From NCBI RefSeq assembly GCF_945605565.1, contig NZ_OX216966.1:1477001-1541000 (forward strand): a DNA stretch of 64,000 nt, in the 5' to 3' direction. The notes beneath the pieces were generated by a model. The model searched no databases, was not told the origin of the DNA, and saw only the letters and a list, made by a program, of their open reading frames with translations. Origin of the DNA: Paenibacillus dendritiformis. Lineage in GTDB: Bacteria; Bacillota; Bacilli; Paenibacillales; Paenibacillaceae. This document shows, piece by piece, positions 1 through 7,988 of the stretch; position 1 is the stretch's first letter, and each line of letters opens with the position of its first letter. Both the position numbers and the translations under genes were made by a program.

Positions 1-10
1 CAAAAGACCA

Positions 11-48
11 TGTACAATATAATGCACATTTGTGTAGTATATTGTACA
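11..48. promoter_or_regulatory. Large inverted repeat upstream of tdh (candidate operator)
   Basis: TGTACAATATA (11-21) and TATATTGTACA (38-48) are perfect 11-bp reverse complements separated by 16 bp. The left arm overlaps a TATAAT hexamer at 18-23 that could be a -10 box whose -35 lies before the window. The dyad is about 70 bp before the tdh start, so a repressor or activator site for tdh-kbl is likely. No cognate regulator is visible nearby. Confidence 0.55.
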
Positions 49-118
49 ACAGCATGAAGTACTTGGTATCCGTTTTCTTTCTATTGTATGTAAAAAATAT
101 GGGAGGAGCAATCCGTAA

Positions 119-1162
119 ATGACAGCGACGATGATCGGTTTGGTCAAGGCAGAACGCAAGCCTGGAGCCGTCTTGAAGGAAGTACCGGTTCCGGCGTACG
201 GCCCGGATGAAGTGTTGGTTCGCGTCAAGGCGTCCTCCATCTGCGGAACGGACGTTCATATTTATAAATGGGATGATTGGGCGGCCCGTACGGTCGTCAC
301 TCCGAATGTGTTCGGGCACGAATTTGCCGGCATCGTGGAGGCTGTCGGCGACCGGGTGACGAACGTGAAGGTCGGCGATCATGTATCGGGGGAAGGCCAT
401 GTCGTCTGCGGCGTATGCAAATCGTGCCGCACCGGCAACGCCCATGTCTGCCCGCATACCCGGAGCTTCGGGATTACGCTGCCCGGCTGCTTCGGCGAAT
501 ACGCCGTCCTGCGGGCCAGCAATGTCATCCAGAACGACCCTAAGCTTCCGTTTGAAATCGCTTGCTTGCAGGATCCGCTCGGCAATGCCGTGCAGACGGT
601 GCTGGCCGGAGACATTGTCGGCAAGAGCGTCGCGGTCGTCGGCGTCGGCCCGATCGGGCTGATGGCGATTGCGGTCGCGAAGGCTTGCGGCAGCGGAACG
701 ATTATTGCGGTGGATATCAATCCGTACCGGCTGGAGATGGCGAAGACGATGGGGGCGGATGTCATCGTCAACAGCAAGGAAGTGAATTCGGTGCAGGCGA
801 TCCGGGAGGCGACGAACGGGGAAGGCGCGGAAGTGGTGCTGGAGATGTCCGGCCATCCCGATGCGATTCGCGACGCGTTGAAGGCGGCGGCCCAAGCCGG
901 CCGCGTCTCGCTTCTGGGCATTCCGAGCAAGGAGGTAGCCTTCGATCTCGCGGAGGATGTCATTTTCAAAGGGCTGCAACTGGTAGGCATTACCGGACGC
1001 CGCATGTATGATACGTGGTATCAGCTCAAAGGTCTGCTCGAACGGGGCCGAATCGATCTGACGCCGATCATTACGCACCGGCTTACGCTCGACCGGTATG
1101 AGGAAGCGTTCGACTTGATGTCTTCGGGCAATTGCGGCAAAATTGTATTTATTCACCAGTAA
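119..1162 (+). CDS. tdh: L-threonine 3-dehydrogenase
   Basis: Oxidises L-threonine with NAD+ to 2-amino-3-ketobutyrate in the cytoplasm. The 347-aa product is a zinc-dependent medium-chain dehydrogenase of normal family length. Catalytic-zinc ligands are Cys42 (in SSICGTDVHIY) and His67-Glu68 (in GHEFAG). Structural-zinc cysteines are at 97, 100, 103 and 111. The nucleotide-binding loop GVGPIG lies near residue 175. The ATG at 119 follows the ribosome binding site GGGAGGAG. The next gene, kbl, begins 30 bp downstream and consumes the product, so the two form the usual tdh-kbl operon that turns threonine into glycine and acetyl-CoA. A long dyad lies upstream. The identification rests on both the motifs and the partner gene. 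Confidence 0.95.
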   Translation: MTATMIGLVKAERKPGAVLKEVPVPAYGPDEVLVRVKASSICGTDVHIYKWDDWAARTVVTPNVFGHEFAGIVEAVGDRVTNVKVGDHVSGEGHVVCGVCKSCRTGNAHVCPHTRSFGITLPGCFGEYAVLRASNVIQNDPKLPFEIACLQDPLGNAVQTVLAGDIVGKSVAVVGVGPIGLMAIAVAKACGSGTIIAVDINPYRLEMAKTMGADVIVNSKEVNSVQAIREATNGEGAEVVLEMSGHPDAIRDALKAAAQAGRVSLLGIPSKEVAFDLAEDVIFKGLQLVGITGRRMYDTWYQLKGLLERGRIDLTPIITHRLTLDRYEEAFDLMSSGNCGKIVFIHQ

Positions 1163-1192
1163 TAATAATTCAAGAGACGGAGGTGCGGCAGC

Positions 1193-2371
1193 ATGGCCGG
1201 ATTTGATGTGATTGAGCAGCAATTGAAGGAATTGAAGGAGTCGGGCCGCTATCGTCCGCTTACCGTATGGGAAGGCGGATCGGATTCCTGGATGACACTG
1301 CAGGGAGGCAAGCGCGTCCTGCAAATGTCGTCGAACAACTATTTGGGGTTGACGCAGCATCCCGCATTGAAGCAGGCGGCCGCGGACGCGATTGCGAAGT
1401 ACGGCGTCGGCGCCGGTTCCGTACGGACGATTACGGGCACGCTCGATATCCATGACGAGCTGGAGCGCCGGCTGGCCGAATTCAAGGGTACGGAGGCGAC
1501 GCTGGTATTCCAGTCGGGCTTCACGACGAACCAGGGGGTGCTGGCCTCGATTCTTGGTCCGGACGATGTCGTCATCAGCGATGAATTGAACCATGCCAGC
1601 ATCATCGACGGGATTCGCCTGACGAAGACGAACAAGCGCATCTATGCGCACAAGGACATGGATCAGCTCGAAGCGGCGCTCAAGGAGAGCGGCGGCTTCC
1701 GGCAGCGGGTCGTCGTCACCGACGGGGTCTTCAGCATGGACGGCGATATCGCTCCGCTGCCGCATATCGTTGAGCTGGCGGAACGGTATGACGCGATCGT
1801 CTATGTCGATGACGCGCATGCCAGCGGCGTGCTCGGGAAGCATGGCAAAGGCTCCACCGATCACTTCGGCCTGCATGGCCGGGTGCATATTCAGGTCGGC
1901 ACGCTGTCGAAGGCGATCGGCGCCGTTGGCGGCTATGTGGCCAGCTCGCATTCATTGAAGGACTACTTGACCAATGTGGCGCGTTCGTTCCTGTTCAGCA
2001 CGTCGCTGCCGCCGTCGGTAGCGGCGACCTGCCTCGCTGCGATCCAGGTGCTCAAGACGGAGCCGGAATTGACCGAGCGGCTGTGGCGCAACGCGAATTC
2101 GTTCCGCAGCATGCTGCTGGCGGAAGGCTTCAACACCGGCGTGAGCGAGACGCCGATCATTCCGATTATCGTGGGCGATCCGGCCCGCACGAATCAATTC
2201 TCCCGCCGCCTGATGGAGGAGGGGATCTGCGCGCAGGGCATCGTCTATCCGACGGTCGCCATGGACAAAGGCCGCGTCCGCCTCATTGTAACGGCGCAGC
2301 ATACCGATCAGGACCTCGCATTTGCCCGGGAAGTGCTGACGAAGGTCGGCAAAGAGTTCGGACTGATTTAA
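1193..2371 (+). CDS. kbl: Glycine C-acetyltransferase (2-amino-3-ketobutyrate CoA ligase)
   Basis: A PLP-dependent cytoplasmic enzyme that cleaves 2-amino-3-ketobutyrate with CoA to glycine and acetyl-CoA, the second step of threonine degradation. The 392-aa length is typical for the alpha-oxoamine synthase family. The PLP lysine is Lys240 in VGTLSKAIGAVGG. DDAHASG near residue 205 is the cofactor-contacting aspartate/histidine motif, and DELNHASIIDGIRL lies near residue 131. The start ATG follows GGAGGTG. Cotranscribed with tdh. The close paralogue BioF (8-amino-7-oxononanoate synthase) is the alternative, but the tdh partner makes Kbl far more likely. A clear intrinsic terminator follows. 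Confidence 0.94.
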   Translation: MAGFDVIEQQLKELKESGRYRPLTVWEGGSDSWMTLQGGKRVLQMSSNNYLGLTQHPALKQAAADAIAKYGVGAGSVRTITGTLDIHDELERRLAEFKGTEATLVFQSGFTTNQGVLASILGPDDVVISDELNHASIIDGIRLTKTNKRIYAHKDMDQLEAALKESGGFRQRVVVTDGVFSMDGDIAPLPHIVELAERYDAIVYVDDAHASGVLGKHGKGSTDHFGLHGRVHIQVGTLSKAIGAVGGYVASSHSLKDYLTNVARSFLFSTSLPPSVAATCLAAIQVLKTEPELTERLWRNANSFRSMLLAEGFNTGVSETPIIPIIVGDPARTNQFSRRLMEEGICAQGIVYPTVAMDKGRVRLIVTAQHTDQDLAFAREVLTKVGKEFGLI

Positions 2372-2409
2372 TTTTCTTTTTTCTTTGCAAGTTGAGATGC
2401 TCCATGTTG

Positions 2410-2448
2410 GCCACTCGCTTTCTCTTTTGAAAGCAGAGTGGCTTTTTT
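2410..2448 (+). terminator. Intrinsic terminator of tdh-kbl
   Basis: Hairpin with arms GCCACTC-GCTTTC and GAAAGC-AGAGTGGC around a short TCTTTT loop, followed by TTTTTT. It lies 38 bp after the kbl stop and fits a rho-independent terminator. Confidence 0.88.
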
Positions 2449-2481
2449 GCGTTCATATGAGAAATAGGTTTGATTTGCTTC

Positions 2482-2509
2482 TTGACACCATCTGGAACTT
2501 TCTTATAAT
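2482..2509 (+). promoter_or_regulatory. SigA-type promoter of the DeoR-MFS operon
   Basis: TTGACA at 2482-2487 and TATAAT at 2504-2509 with a 16-bp spacer, both perfect consensus hexamers. The predicted start of transcription falls just before a phased repeat cluster that precedes the deoR-type gene. Confidence 0.8.
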
Positions 2510-2520
2510 CATTAATATCA

Positions 2521-2560
2521 CTTATTATTACTTACTATTACTTAACTTCACTTAAATGAT
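2521..2560 (+). repeat. Four phased 10-bp repeats, candidate DeoR-family operator
   Basis: Four consecutive 10-mers begin with CTTA: CTTATTATTA, CTTACTATTA, CTTAACTTCA and CTTAAATGAT. The spacing is one helical turn, so a multimeric protein would see them on one DNA face. The array sits between the promoter and the start of a DeoR-family gene, which suggests autoregulation. Confidence 0.5.
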
Positions 2561-2573
2561 GGGAGAGAAAAGC

Positions 2574-3353
2574 ATGTTTCAAGAGGAACGGCTTGCCGCT
2601 ATTATGGAACATCTGCGGCTCAATAAGCGCATCGAAGTCGAAGAAATATGCGATTTGCTGAATGTGTCGCGCGATACAGCAAGGCGAGACATCATCAAGC
2701 TGGAAGAGCGGGGCTGCATTATCCGCACGCGCGGCGGCGCCATTCTGCCCACGTTATCGAAGGAGATGCCGACTTACGAACAGCGTCTGCAGAAGGAGAC
2801 AGCGTCCAAGCAAGGGATCGGACGCTTGGCCGCCTCGCTGCTGCGCGATGAAGATTACTTGTATGTCGATTCTTCCACGACCGTGCGTTATTTGGGGGAA
2901 TTTATGACCACGAAGCGGAACGTCGTCGTCACCAACTCCATTGACATGGCCGGCATGCTGGCGGCGAAGGATGAAGCTCGGATTCATCTGCTCGGCGGTC
3001 TGTTATACAACGGACAGCGTATGATATACGGCCCGCGCGCCATTGAGATGATGGGAGATTATCACCTGGATAAGGCCTTTATTGGCACTTGCGGCTTATC
3101 GCCGGAAGGCTTGACGACGGATTTCGAGGAAGAAAGCTATCTCATCCGTCAAGTTCTGCGCAGGGCCGATCAAGTGATTGTGCTGGCCGATCATTCCAAG
3201 TTCGACAAGCAGATGTTCCACCGTGTAGCGGGTCTGGAGGACATCGACATCATCATTACAGATCGGGAGCTGGGTGAAGCGTGGTCAAGGCAGCTGGCCG
3301 AGGCAGGCGTGGAACTGCTCGTGGCGGACGGGGGAGTACAGCGTGATTCATAG
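2574..3353 (+). CDS. DeoR/GlpR-family transcriptional regulator
   Basis: A 259-aa DNA-binding repressor of sugar metabolism. It has an N-terminal winged helix-turn-helix (about residues 5-57, with NKRIEVEEICDLLNVSRDTARRDI typical of the family) and a C-terminal DeoRC sensor domain that would bind a phosphorylated sugar. I chose the ATG at 2574 because GGGAGAG lies just before it; ATGs at 2556 and 2559 lack this spacing. Its 3' end overlaps the MFS gene by 11 bp, so the pair is translationally coupled and the regulator probably controls that transporter and itself. The effector cannot be read from the sequence. Confidence 0.85.
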   Translation: MFQEERLAAIMEHLRLNKRIEVEEICDLLNVSRDTARRDIIKLEERGCIIRTRGGAILPTLSKEMPTYEQRLQKETASKQGIGRLAASLLRDEDYLYVDSSTTVRYLGEFMTTKRNVVVTNSIDMAGMLAAKDEARIHLLGGLLYNGQRMIYGPRAIEMMGDYHLDKAFIGTCGLSPEGLTTDFEEESYLIRQVLRRADQVIVLADHSKFDKQMFHRVAGLEDIDIIITDRELGEAWSRQLAEAGVELLVADGGVQRDS

Positions 3354-4548
3354 GCTCATCTGGATGGGATGTCTCTCGTATGTCGTGACCGGCGTGACGC
3401 TGGTCATTATGGGCGCCGTGCTCCCCGAACTGCTAGCTAACTACGGCCTGAACTATACTGATGGCGGACTGCTCATTTTCGTGCAATTTCTTGGCATGCT
3501 TACCGGCGTGCTCAGCATGCCGGCGATTTCACGCCGGTTAAGCCGCAAGCGGGGCGTCATTCTCGGACTGTTATTCATCAGCTCCGAGCTGCTTCTGTTT
3601 TTCCTTCCGCCCTGGCCTGTTGTCATCGCATTGGCGGGGTTGGCCGGCGCCGGCGCAGGGCTGCTGGAATCTTGCATCGGCACGATTATACTTGTCGCCG
3701 TGAAGGAGAAGCAGGCGATCGCCATGAGCAAGCTGGAAGTCACCTTCGGCATTGGGGCTCTGGCGATTCCGTTCGTAGCCAGCTTCCTGATCGCGCGCGG
3801 CATATGGACGTATTCGTTCTTGCTGCTGGGGATAAGCGCGCTGATCACGGCCCTGGCCTGGCACAAATTATCATTCGGCAGCACCGATGCGATGCTGACC
3901 CGCACAGTGAAGCGGGACGGCCGGGCAGCGCCATCAGCTTCTTATTCCGGCAAGGCGCTGCCGTTCCTCGTGCTGTGCGCGTTTTTTTTCATGCTGTATG
4001 GGGGCAGCGAAGTATCGGTAGTTCACTTTTTCCCGTCGATGTTCATTGAAAAATGGGGCATCACCAGTTCCCAGGCGACCTTGACCGTAACCACCTACTG
4101 GACGGCGATGGTGATCGGACGGGCGCTCTGTGGCGTGCTCGCGGAGAAGCTGACCTACTATCGCTTCATGTGGCTGACCACTTCAGGAAGCGTAATCGTG
4201 CTGCTGCTGTTGCCCTTCAGTCCGCAGGCATGGGCGGGCTTCGTGATCAGCTTCCTGCTCGGACTCGGGATGGCCGGCATGTTCGCGATTATGCTCATCT
4301 ATGCGAATCAGGCGCTGCCCGGCATGACGGAGCGCACGACAAGCATTTTGCTGGCTGCCAACGGACTCGGCGGCTCGCTGATGCCGATTGCTGTGGGCAG
4401 GATGATGGACATCTTCCCGGTTCAGGCGGTCATGTGGCTGTTCTTCGGGGTCATGCTGACGATGCTGCTGCTCGTATTCGCGTCCCGACGCCGGAAGGGC
4501 CTGATGATAGCGGAAACCCGGCATACGGTTGCCGTTTGTGAGGAGTAA
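3343..4548 (+). CDS. Major facilitator superfamily transporter
   Basis: A 401-aa integral membrane protein with about twelve hydrophobic segments. It has the MFS signature between helices 2 and 3, where SRRLSRKRG is the basic loop at about residues 63-71. The start is taken as GTG 3343, preceded by GGGGGAG inside the end of the regulator gene. It overlaps the DeoR-family gene, so the likely role is uptake or efflux of a sugar or sugar-like compound sensed by that regulator. The sequence resembles the sugar:proton branch (FucP-like) in general shape only, and the substrate is unknown. Confidence 0.75.
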   Translation: MIHRLIWMGCLSYVVTGVTLVIMGAVLPELLANYGLNYTDGGLLIFVQFLGMLTGVLSMPAISRRLSRKRGVILGLLFISSELLLFFLPPWPVVIALAGLAGAGAGLLESCIGTIILVAVKEKQAIAMSKLEVTFGIGALAIPFVASFLIARGIWTYSFLLLGISALITALAWHKLSFGSTDAMLTRTVKRDGRAAPSASYSGKALPFLVLCAFFFMLYGGSEVSVVHFFPSMFIEKWGITSSQATLTVTTYWTAMVIGRALCGVLAEKLTYYRFMWLTTSGSVIVLLLLPFSPQAWAGFVISFLLGLGMAGMFAIMLIYANQALPGMTERTTSILLAANGLGGSLMPIAVGRMMDIFPVQAVMWLFFGVMLTMLLLVFASRRRKGLMIAETRHTVAVCEE

Positions 4549-4922
4549 GGCTTGCTGCGGTTTTCTTGCCGGAGGGAGGGGGATAACATCGTCACGGTTA
4601 AATGAGCTGCGAGGAGAGAATGGATCTATTGCAAGCGTCAAACAGGTTATTAAAAAGCGAGTCTCGGCATGTCCGGCGGCTCGTTTTTTTGATTTTTCTG
4701 AATTTAATCTCATGGGGCTGACCCAATATTGGGGGACGAAACGGAGACCACCTCGCATAACTCATATTCACCTCTCTACGACAAACAAAAATTGAGCATT
4801 GTGTAACAACCAAAAAGGGTTAAGGCCCGGATGAGTAACAAACATGATAGTGACACTCTACGGAGCGTTTATTGAGTAAGATAGGCATAACCGATATTCT
4901 TGAATTACGGGAGGTGGACAAT
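4549..4922. other. Intergenic region with a weak terminator-like hairpin
   Basis: Between the MFS gene and the XRE regulator. A hairpin at 4659-4692 (arms CGAG...CGG and CCG...CTCG with internal mismatches, then TTTTTTT) can end the DeoR-MFS transcript. Nothing else was recognised; no clear promoter for the next gene could be placed. Confidence 0.5.
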
Positions 4923-5534
4923 ATGGATTGCAATAAAGTGGGAAAGCTCATTCTGAGTCTTCGTAAAGAGAAAAGCATGACGCAGAAGGATTTAGCCCAT
5001 CTTATGAATATAAGCGACAAGTCGATTTCAAAATGGGAACGTGGTTTAGGGTGTCCGGATGTGTCCTTGCTTGGTGAGCTATCCAAAATATTAGGGGTAA
5101 ATATTGAGAAGATTTTATCGGGGGAGTTAAATCCGAATGAAAAAGATAGAGGGAACATGAGGCACATTAAATTTTACGCATGTCAATGCTGTGACAATGT
5201 CATGACCAGTACGGGGGCAATAAACGTTTCATGTTGCGGTAGGGTATTGGAACCATTGCTTTCAAAGCCAGAGGACGATGAGCACGAAATAATCGTTCAT
5301 GAGATTGAAGATGATTACTTCGTTACAATTCAACATGAGATGGACAGAGAGCATTATATAGCCTTTGTTGCTTATATCTCTTATGACAGGTTACTGTTCA
5401 TAAAATTGTACCCGGAACAAAACGCAGAATTGCGTTTCCCCAAAATGCACGGCGGAACGTTATATGCATATTGCAACCGACACGGATTGTGGAAAACTGA
5501 CAAAATGAAGCATGGAACAAGGAGGGTTATCTGA
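4923..5534 (+). CDS. XRE-family regulator fused to a desulfoferrodoxin-like domain
   Basis: 203 aa. Residues 6-60 form an XRE helix-turn-helix (MTQKDLAHLMNISDKSISKWERG). Residues 83-190 resemble a two-iron superoxide reductase. Cys87 and Cys90, then Cys104-Cys105, match the desulforedoxin-type Fe(Cys)4 centre. His121, His138, His144 (HEMDREHYI), Cys184 and His187 (YCNRHGLW) match the five ligands of the superoxide-reducing iron. The catalytic Lys that normally precedes the first His is a Glu (Glu120). I infer a transcription factor that senses superoxide, redox state or iron through this domain rather than an enzyme. The start ATG 4923 has GGGAGGTGG before it. It is AT-richer than the flanks and is followed one base later by a hydrolase gene. 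Confidence 0.75.
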   Translation: MDCNKVGKLILSLRKEKSMTQKDLAHLMNISDKSISKWERGLGCPDVSLLGELSKILGVNIEKILSGELNPNEKDRGNMRHIKFYACQCCDNVMTSTGAINVSCCGRVLEPLLSKPEDDEHEIIVHEIEDDYFVTIQHEMDREHYIAFVAYISYDRLLFIKLYPEQNAELRFPKMHGGTLYAYCNRHGLWKTDKMKHGTRRVI

Positions 5535-5535
5535 G

Positions 5536-6066
5536 GTGGGAAAGGCACTACTTATTATTGATATGCAGGTTATGCCTTTTGTATGGAAGAATTACGGTGG
5601 AAAACCTCTCTATCAAGAAGAAAAACTGCTTGAAAATACAAAGTGCTTGATTAATAAAGCTCGAAAGAGAAATTCACCCGTTTTCTATATCATGTATACG
5701 GAGCCGGAGGGTTCCCCAAGATCTGAGAATCAACCGCTATGGCAAGTACATGAACAGATCGCTCCTGCTGCACATGATCATGTTATTATTAAACATTATG
5801 CGGACTCATTTCTTGAATCCGAGCTCAATACCCAATTGCAAGATTACGGTATTGACACATTAGTAATGTGCGGAATTCAAACCGATTATTGCGTCGATAC
5901 GACTGTGAAAAGTGGTTATTCGCGCGGCTACAAAGTAGAATTGGTAAAAGACTGTCACAGCACCTATGATTCCGATGGATTAACAGCAGTACAAATCATA
6001 AACCATCATAATAGCATTCTTGCTCAATTTGCTGCAATTGTTCACTCAAGTGAAGTCCAGTTTTAG
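5536..6066 (+). CDS. Isochorismatase-family cysteine hydrolase
   Basis: 176-aa cytoplasmic hydrolase. The family triad is visible: Asp9 in LLIIDMQ, Lys86 in VIIKHYADSF and Cys119 in CGIQTDYCV. The length fits single-domain nicotinamidase/isochorismatase-like proteins. The reaction could be amide hydrolysis such as nicotinamide to nicotinate, but lack of the usual nicotinamidase metal-binding histidine cluster makes the substrate uncertain. Start GTG 5536 follows AAGGAGG inside the preceding gene and lies one base after that gene's stop, so the two are cotranscribed. Codon use is AT-rich like its partner and unlike the flanking GC-rich genes, which suggests that the pair arrived together. Confidence 0.8.
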   Translation: MGKALLIIDMQVMPFVWKNYGGKPLYQEEKLLENTKCLINKARKRNSPVFYIMYTEPEGSPRSENQPLWQVHEQIAPAAHDHVIIKHYADSFLESELNTQLQDYGIDTLVMCGIQTDYCVDTTVKSGYSRGYKVELVKDCHSTYDSDGLTAVQIINHHNSILAQFAAIVHSSEVQF

Positions 6067-6482
6067 AATCCAGACTGATTAAAAAAGATGAGAGGGATAA
6101 CTCCTGGTCCTTACGTTGAACGACAATTTGTCAGATATTTGTTATTACTCTATCGTGAATGTTACTTGAATGCGTCCTAACAATAAACCGGATTCCTTTG
6201 TAAAATGATGAGTCCGGTTTTAGTCGATCACTACCCGATTGTTCCGTAGCCTCCGTGGATACTTGCCTGTTTTTTCACGTTGTTTTTGAAAATACCTAGC
6301 TCTTTACAAAGCCGAAGACATTGGGCTAGGAGTTTGTATCCATACACATTTTGATCTATTCGTCACTTACTTTCTCGCCCCGTTTTTGCACATCTAGTTA
6401 GCGTGTTTAAGTCATAACACAACACACAATAATTTGCCCCAAATTACGAAAGAAATTTTTACGTTTTTTTGAACAATACAGG

Positions 6483-6512
6483 TTGACGTTGGCGAATAAC
6501 CCGATATATAAT
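6483..6512 (+). promoter_or_regulatory. SigA-type promoter before the Gfo/Idh gene
   Basis: TTGACG at 6483-6488 and TATAAT at 6507-6512 with an 18-bp spacer. It reads toward the dehydrogenase at 6736 and would leave a leader of over 200 nt that contains the TTGCGCAA palindromes. Confidence 0.7.
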
Positions 6513-6583
6513 GTCCACAAGCCTAAAAGAAAACCCTTACATGGACGGGTGCCGGACGTTGGTAACCTGTTCGTACGCAATTA

Positions 6584-6618
6584 TTTGCGCAAATTTGCGC
6601 ACGTAGATTATTGCGCAA
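6584..6618. promoter_or_regulatory. Cluster of TTGCGCAA palindromes, candidate operators
   Basis: The perfect palindrome TTTGCGCAAA at 6584-6593, a half-related TTTGCGCA at 6594-6601 and a second perfect TTGCGCAA at 6611-6618, all between the promoter and the dehydrogenase gene. Spacing and symmetry suit a dimeric or tetrameric regulator. No matching regulator gene is adjacent. Confidence 0.45.
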
Positions 6619-6735
6619 ACGTGATGAGAACGCTGCCTCGAGTTATTGCCTGTCATTGATCAGCTTCACTGCGCTTATGCGCGTAATCGTATGTTCCAGA
6701 GGTTGAATACTCCAAGGTGAAAAGGGGACAGAATC

Positions 6736-7902
6736 ATGCAGCAAGTACGCATAGGGATGATTGGAGCCCGCGGGCGGGGCGGGATTGCGAAGTATTGGCA
6801 CAAGCCGGACGGCCGTTCCGTCGTCGTCGGCGCGGCGGATATTTATCCGGAGAAGCTGGAGGAATTCCAGCAGGAGATTAACCCGGATGCCTTCGTGACG
6901 ACCGATTACCGCGAGCTCATCGCGCGGGAGGATATTGACGCCATCGCGGTCACTTCGCCCGATTTTTGCCATGAAGAGCATGCCGTGGCTGCGCTGAAGG
7001 CCGGCAAGCATGTCTTTTGCGAGAAGCCCCTCGCGATTACCGTCGACGGCTGCGATAACATCCTCAAGGCGTGGCAGGAATCCGGCAAGAAGCTGATGGT
7101 CGGCTTCAATATGCGGTATATGAATATGTACCGGACGATGAAGGAGATTGTCGATTCCGGTGTCATCGGCGAGATTAAGGCCGTATGGGTGCGCCACTTC
7201 GTCGGTTGGGGAGGCTACTTCTACTTCCATGACTGGCACGCGAACTCCGCCAATTCGACCGGGCTGCTCCTGCAAAAGGGCTCTCATGATATCGACATCA
7301 TTCATTGGATTACCGGGCGCTATGCGACGAAGGTGTCGGCGTTCGGCGGTCTCGATTTCTACGGCGGCGACAAGCCGAACGATCTGACTTGTCCGGCATG
7401 CGACGAACGGGAGACATGCACCGAGGTCAGCCCGGGCCGCCTGATCGAATGCGCCTTCCGCGAGGAAGTGAATGTGGAAGATAATAATATGGTCATTATG
7501 GAGCTGGAAGGCGGCATTAAGGCATCGTATTTGCAATGCCATTTCACGCCGGACTATCAGCGCAATTATACATTTATCGGGACCGAAGGACGGATGGAGA
7601 ACAACGAGCTGGAGAACAAGGTCTATGTATGGACCCGCCGCTCGAACAATCCGCGCGAGCTGTCCAACCGGGTGTATGAGATTAAGGAAGCGAAGGGCTC
7701 CCACGGCGGTGCCGATCCGAATATTTGCAAGGACTTCGTGGACATGATTCTCGATGGCAAGATGCCGGTCGCGACGCCGCTGGCGGGCCGCATGAGCGTG
7801 GCTGTAGGCTGTGCGGCGACGGAATCGCTGCGCAGCGGCGGAGGCGTCGTGCAGGTCTCTCCGGCACCGGATGCGGCTGTGCTCCAGGGCAGCGGCAACT
7901 GA
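6736..7902 (+). CDS. Gfo/Idh/MocA-family NAD(P)-dependent sugar oxidoreductase
   Basis: 388 aa. The N-terminal Rossmann fold begins with IGMIGARGRGG. The family signature is Glu96-Lys97-Pro98 (FCEKPLAIT), and the C-terminal substrate-binding domain includes HDWHANSANSTG and KGSHDIDIIHW with the usual histidines. Residues 219-241 carry a Cys-rich insert (CPAC...C...C), present in a subset of the family and possibly metal binding. Start ATG 6736 follows AAAAGGGGA. It leads an ABC sugar importer operon, so it probably oxidises or reduces the imported sugar, sugar acid or inositol-like compound. The exact substrate cannot be told. Confidence 0.8.
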   Translation: MQQVRIGMIGARGRGGIAKYWHKPDGRSVVVGAADIYPEKLEEFQQEINPDAFVTTDYRELIAREDIDAIAVTSPDFCHEEHAVAALKAGKHVFCEKPLAITVDGCDNILKAWQESGKKLMVGFNMRYMNMYRTMKEIVDSGVIGEIKAVWVRHFVGWGGYFYFHDWHANSANSTGLLLQKGSHDIDIIHWITGRYATKVSAFGGLDFYGGDKPNDLTCPACDERETCTEVSPGRLIECAFREEVNVEDNNMVIMELEGGIKASYLQCHFTPDYQRNYTFIGTEGRMENNELENKVYVWTRRSNNPRELSNRVYEIKEAKGSHGGADPNICKDFVDMILDGKMPVATPLAGRMSVAVGCAATESLRSGGGVVQVSPAPDAAVLQGSGN

Positions 7903-7988
7903 CACACAAGAAGGAAGCAGGTTCTCGCAGCTCGTGCGGCGAATGTTCGCAACATGGAGAGGCGGGAACCAACAACCTATCTTTGATC

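Larger units (their letters stand above)
6067..6735. other. 669-bp intergenic region with terminator, promoter and palindromes
   Basis: Holds a terminator-like hairpin (AAACCGGA at 6185 paired with TCCGGTTT near 6213, then T-rich), a clear SigA promoter at 6483-6512 and a cluster of TTGCGCAA palindromes at 6584-6618. The minus strand of 6220-6310 can be read as about 25 codons (LCKELGIFKNN...), perhaps a scrap of an old gene, but nothing identifiable. The middle is AT-rich, like the preceding pair of genes. Confidence 0.5.

Noticed and set aside
4529..4795. Plus-strand frame after the MFS gene
   Set aside because: It overlaps the transporter end and runs through a terminator hairpin; no ribosome site or protein family supports it.
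6220..6310. Minus-strand transposase fragment
   Set aside because: A short reading resembling LCKELGI-type helix starts there, but it is only about 25 codons and lacks any diagnostic motif.
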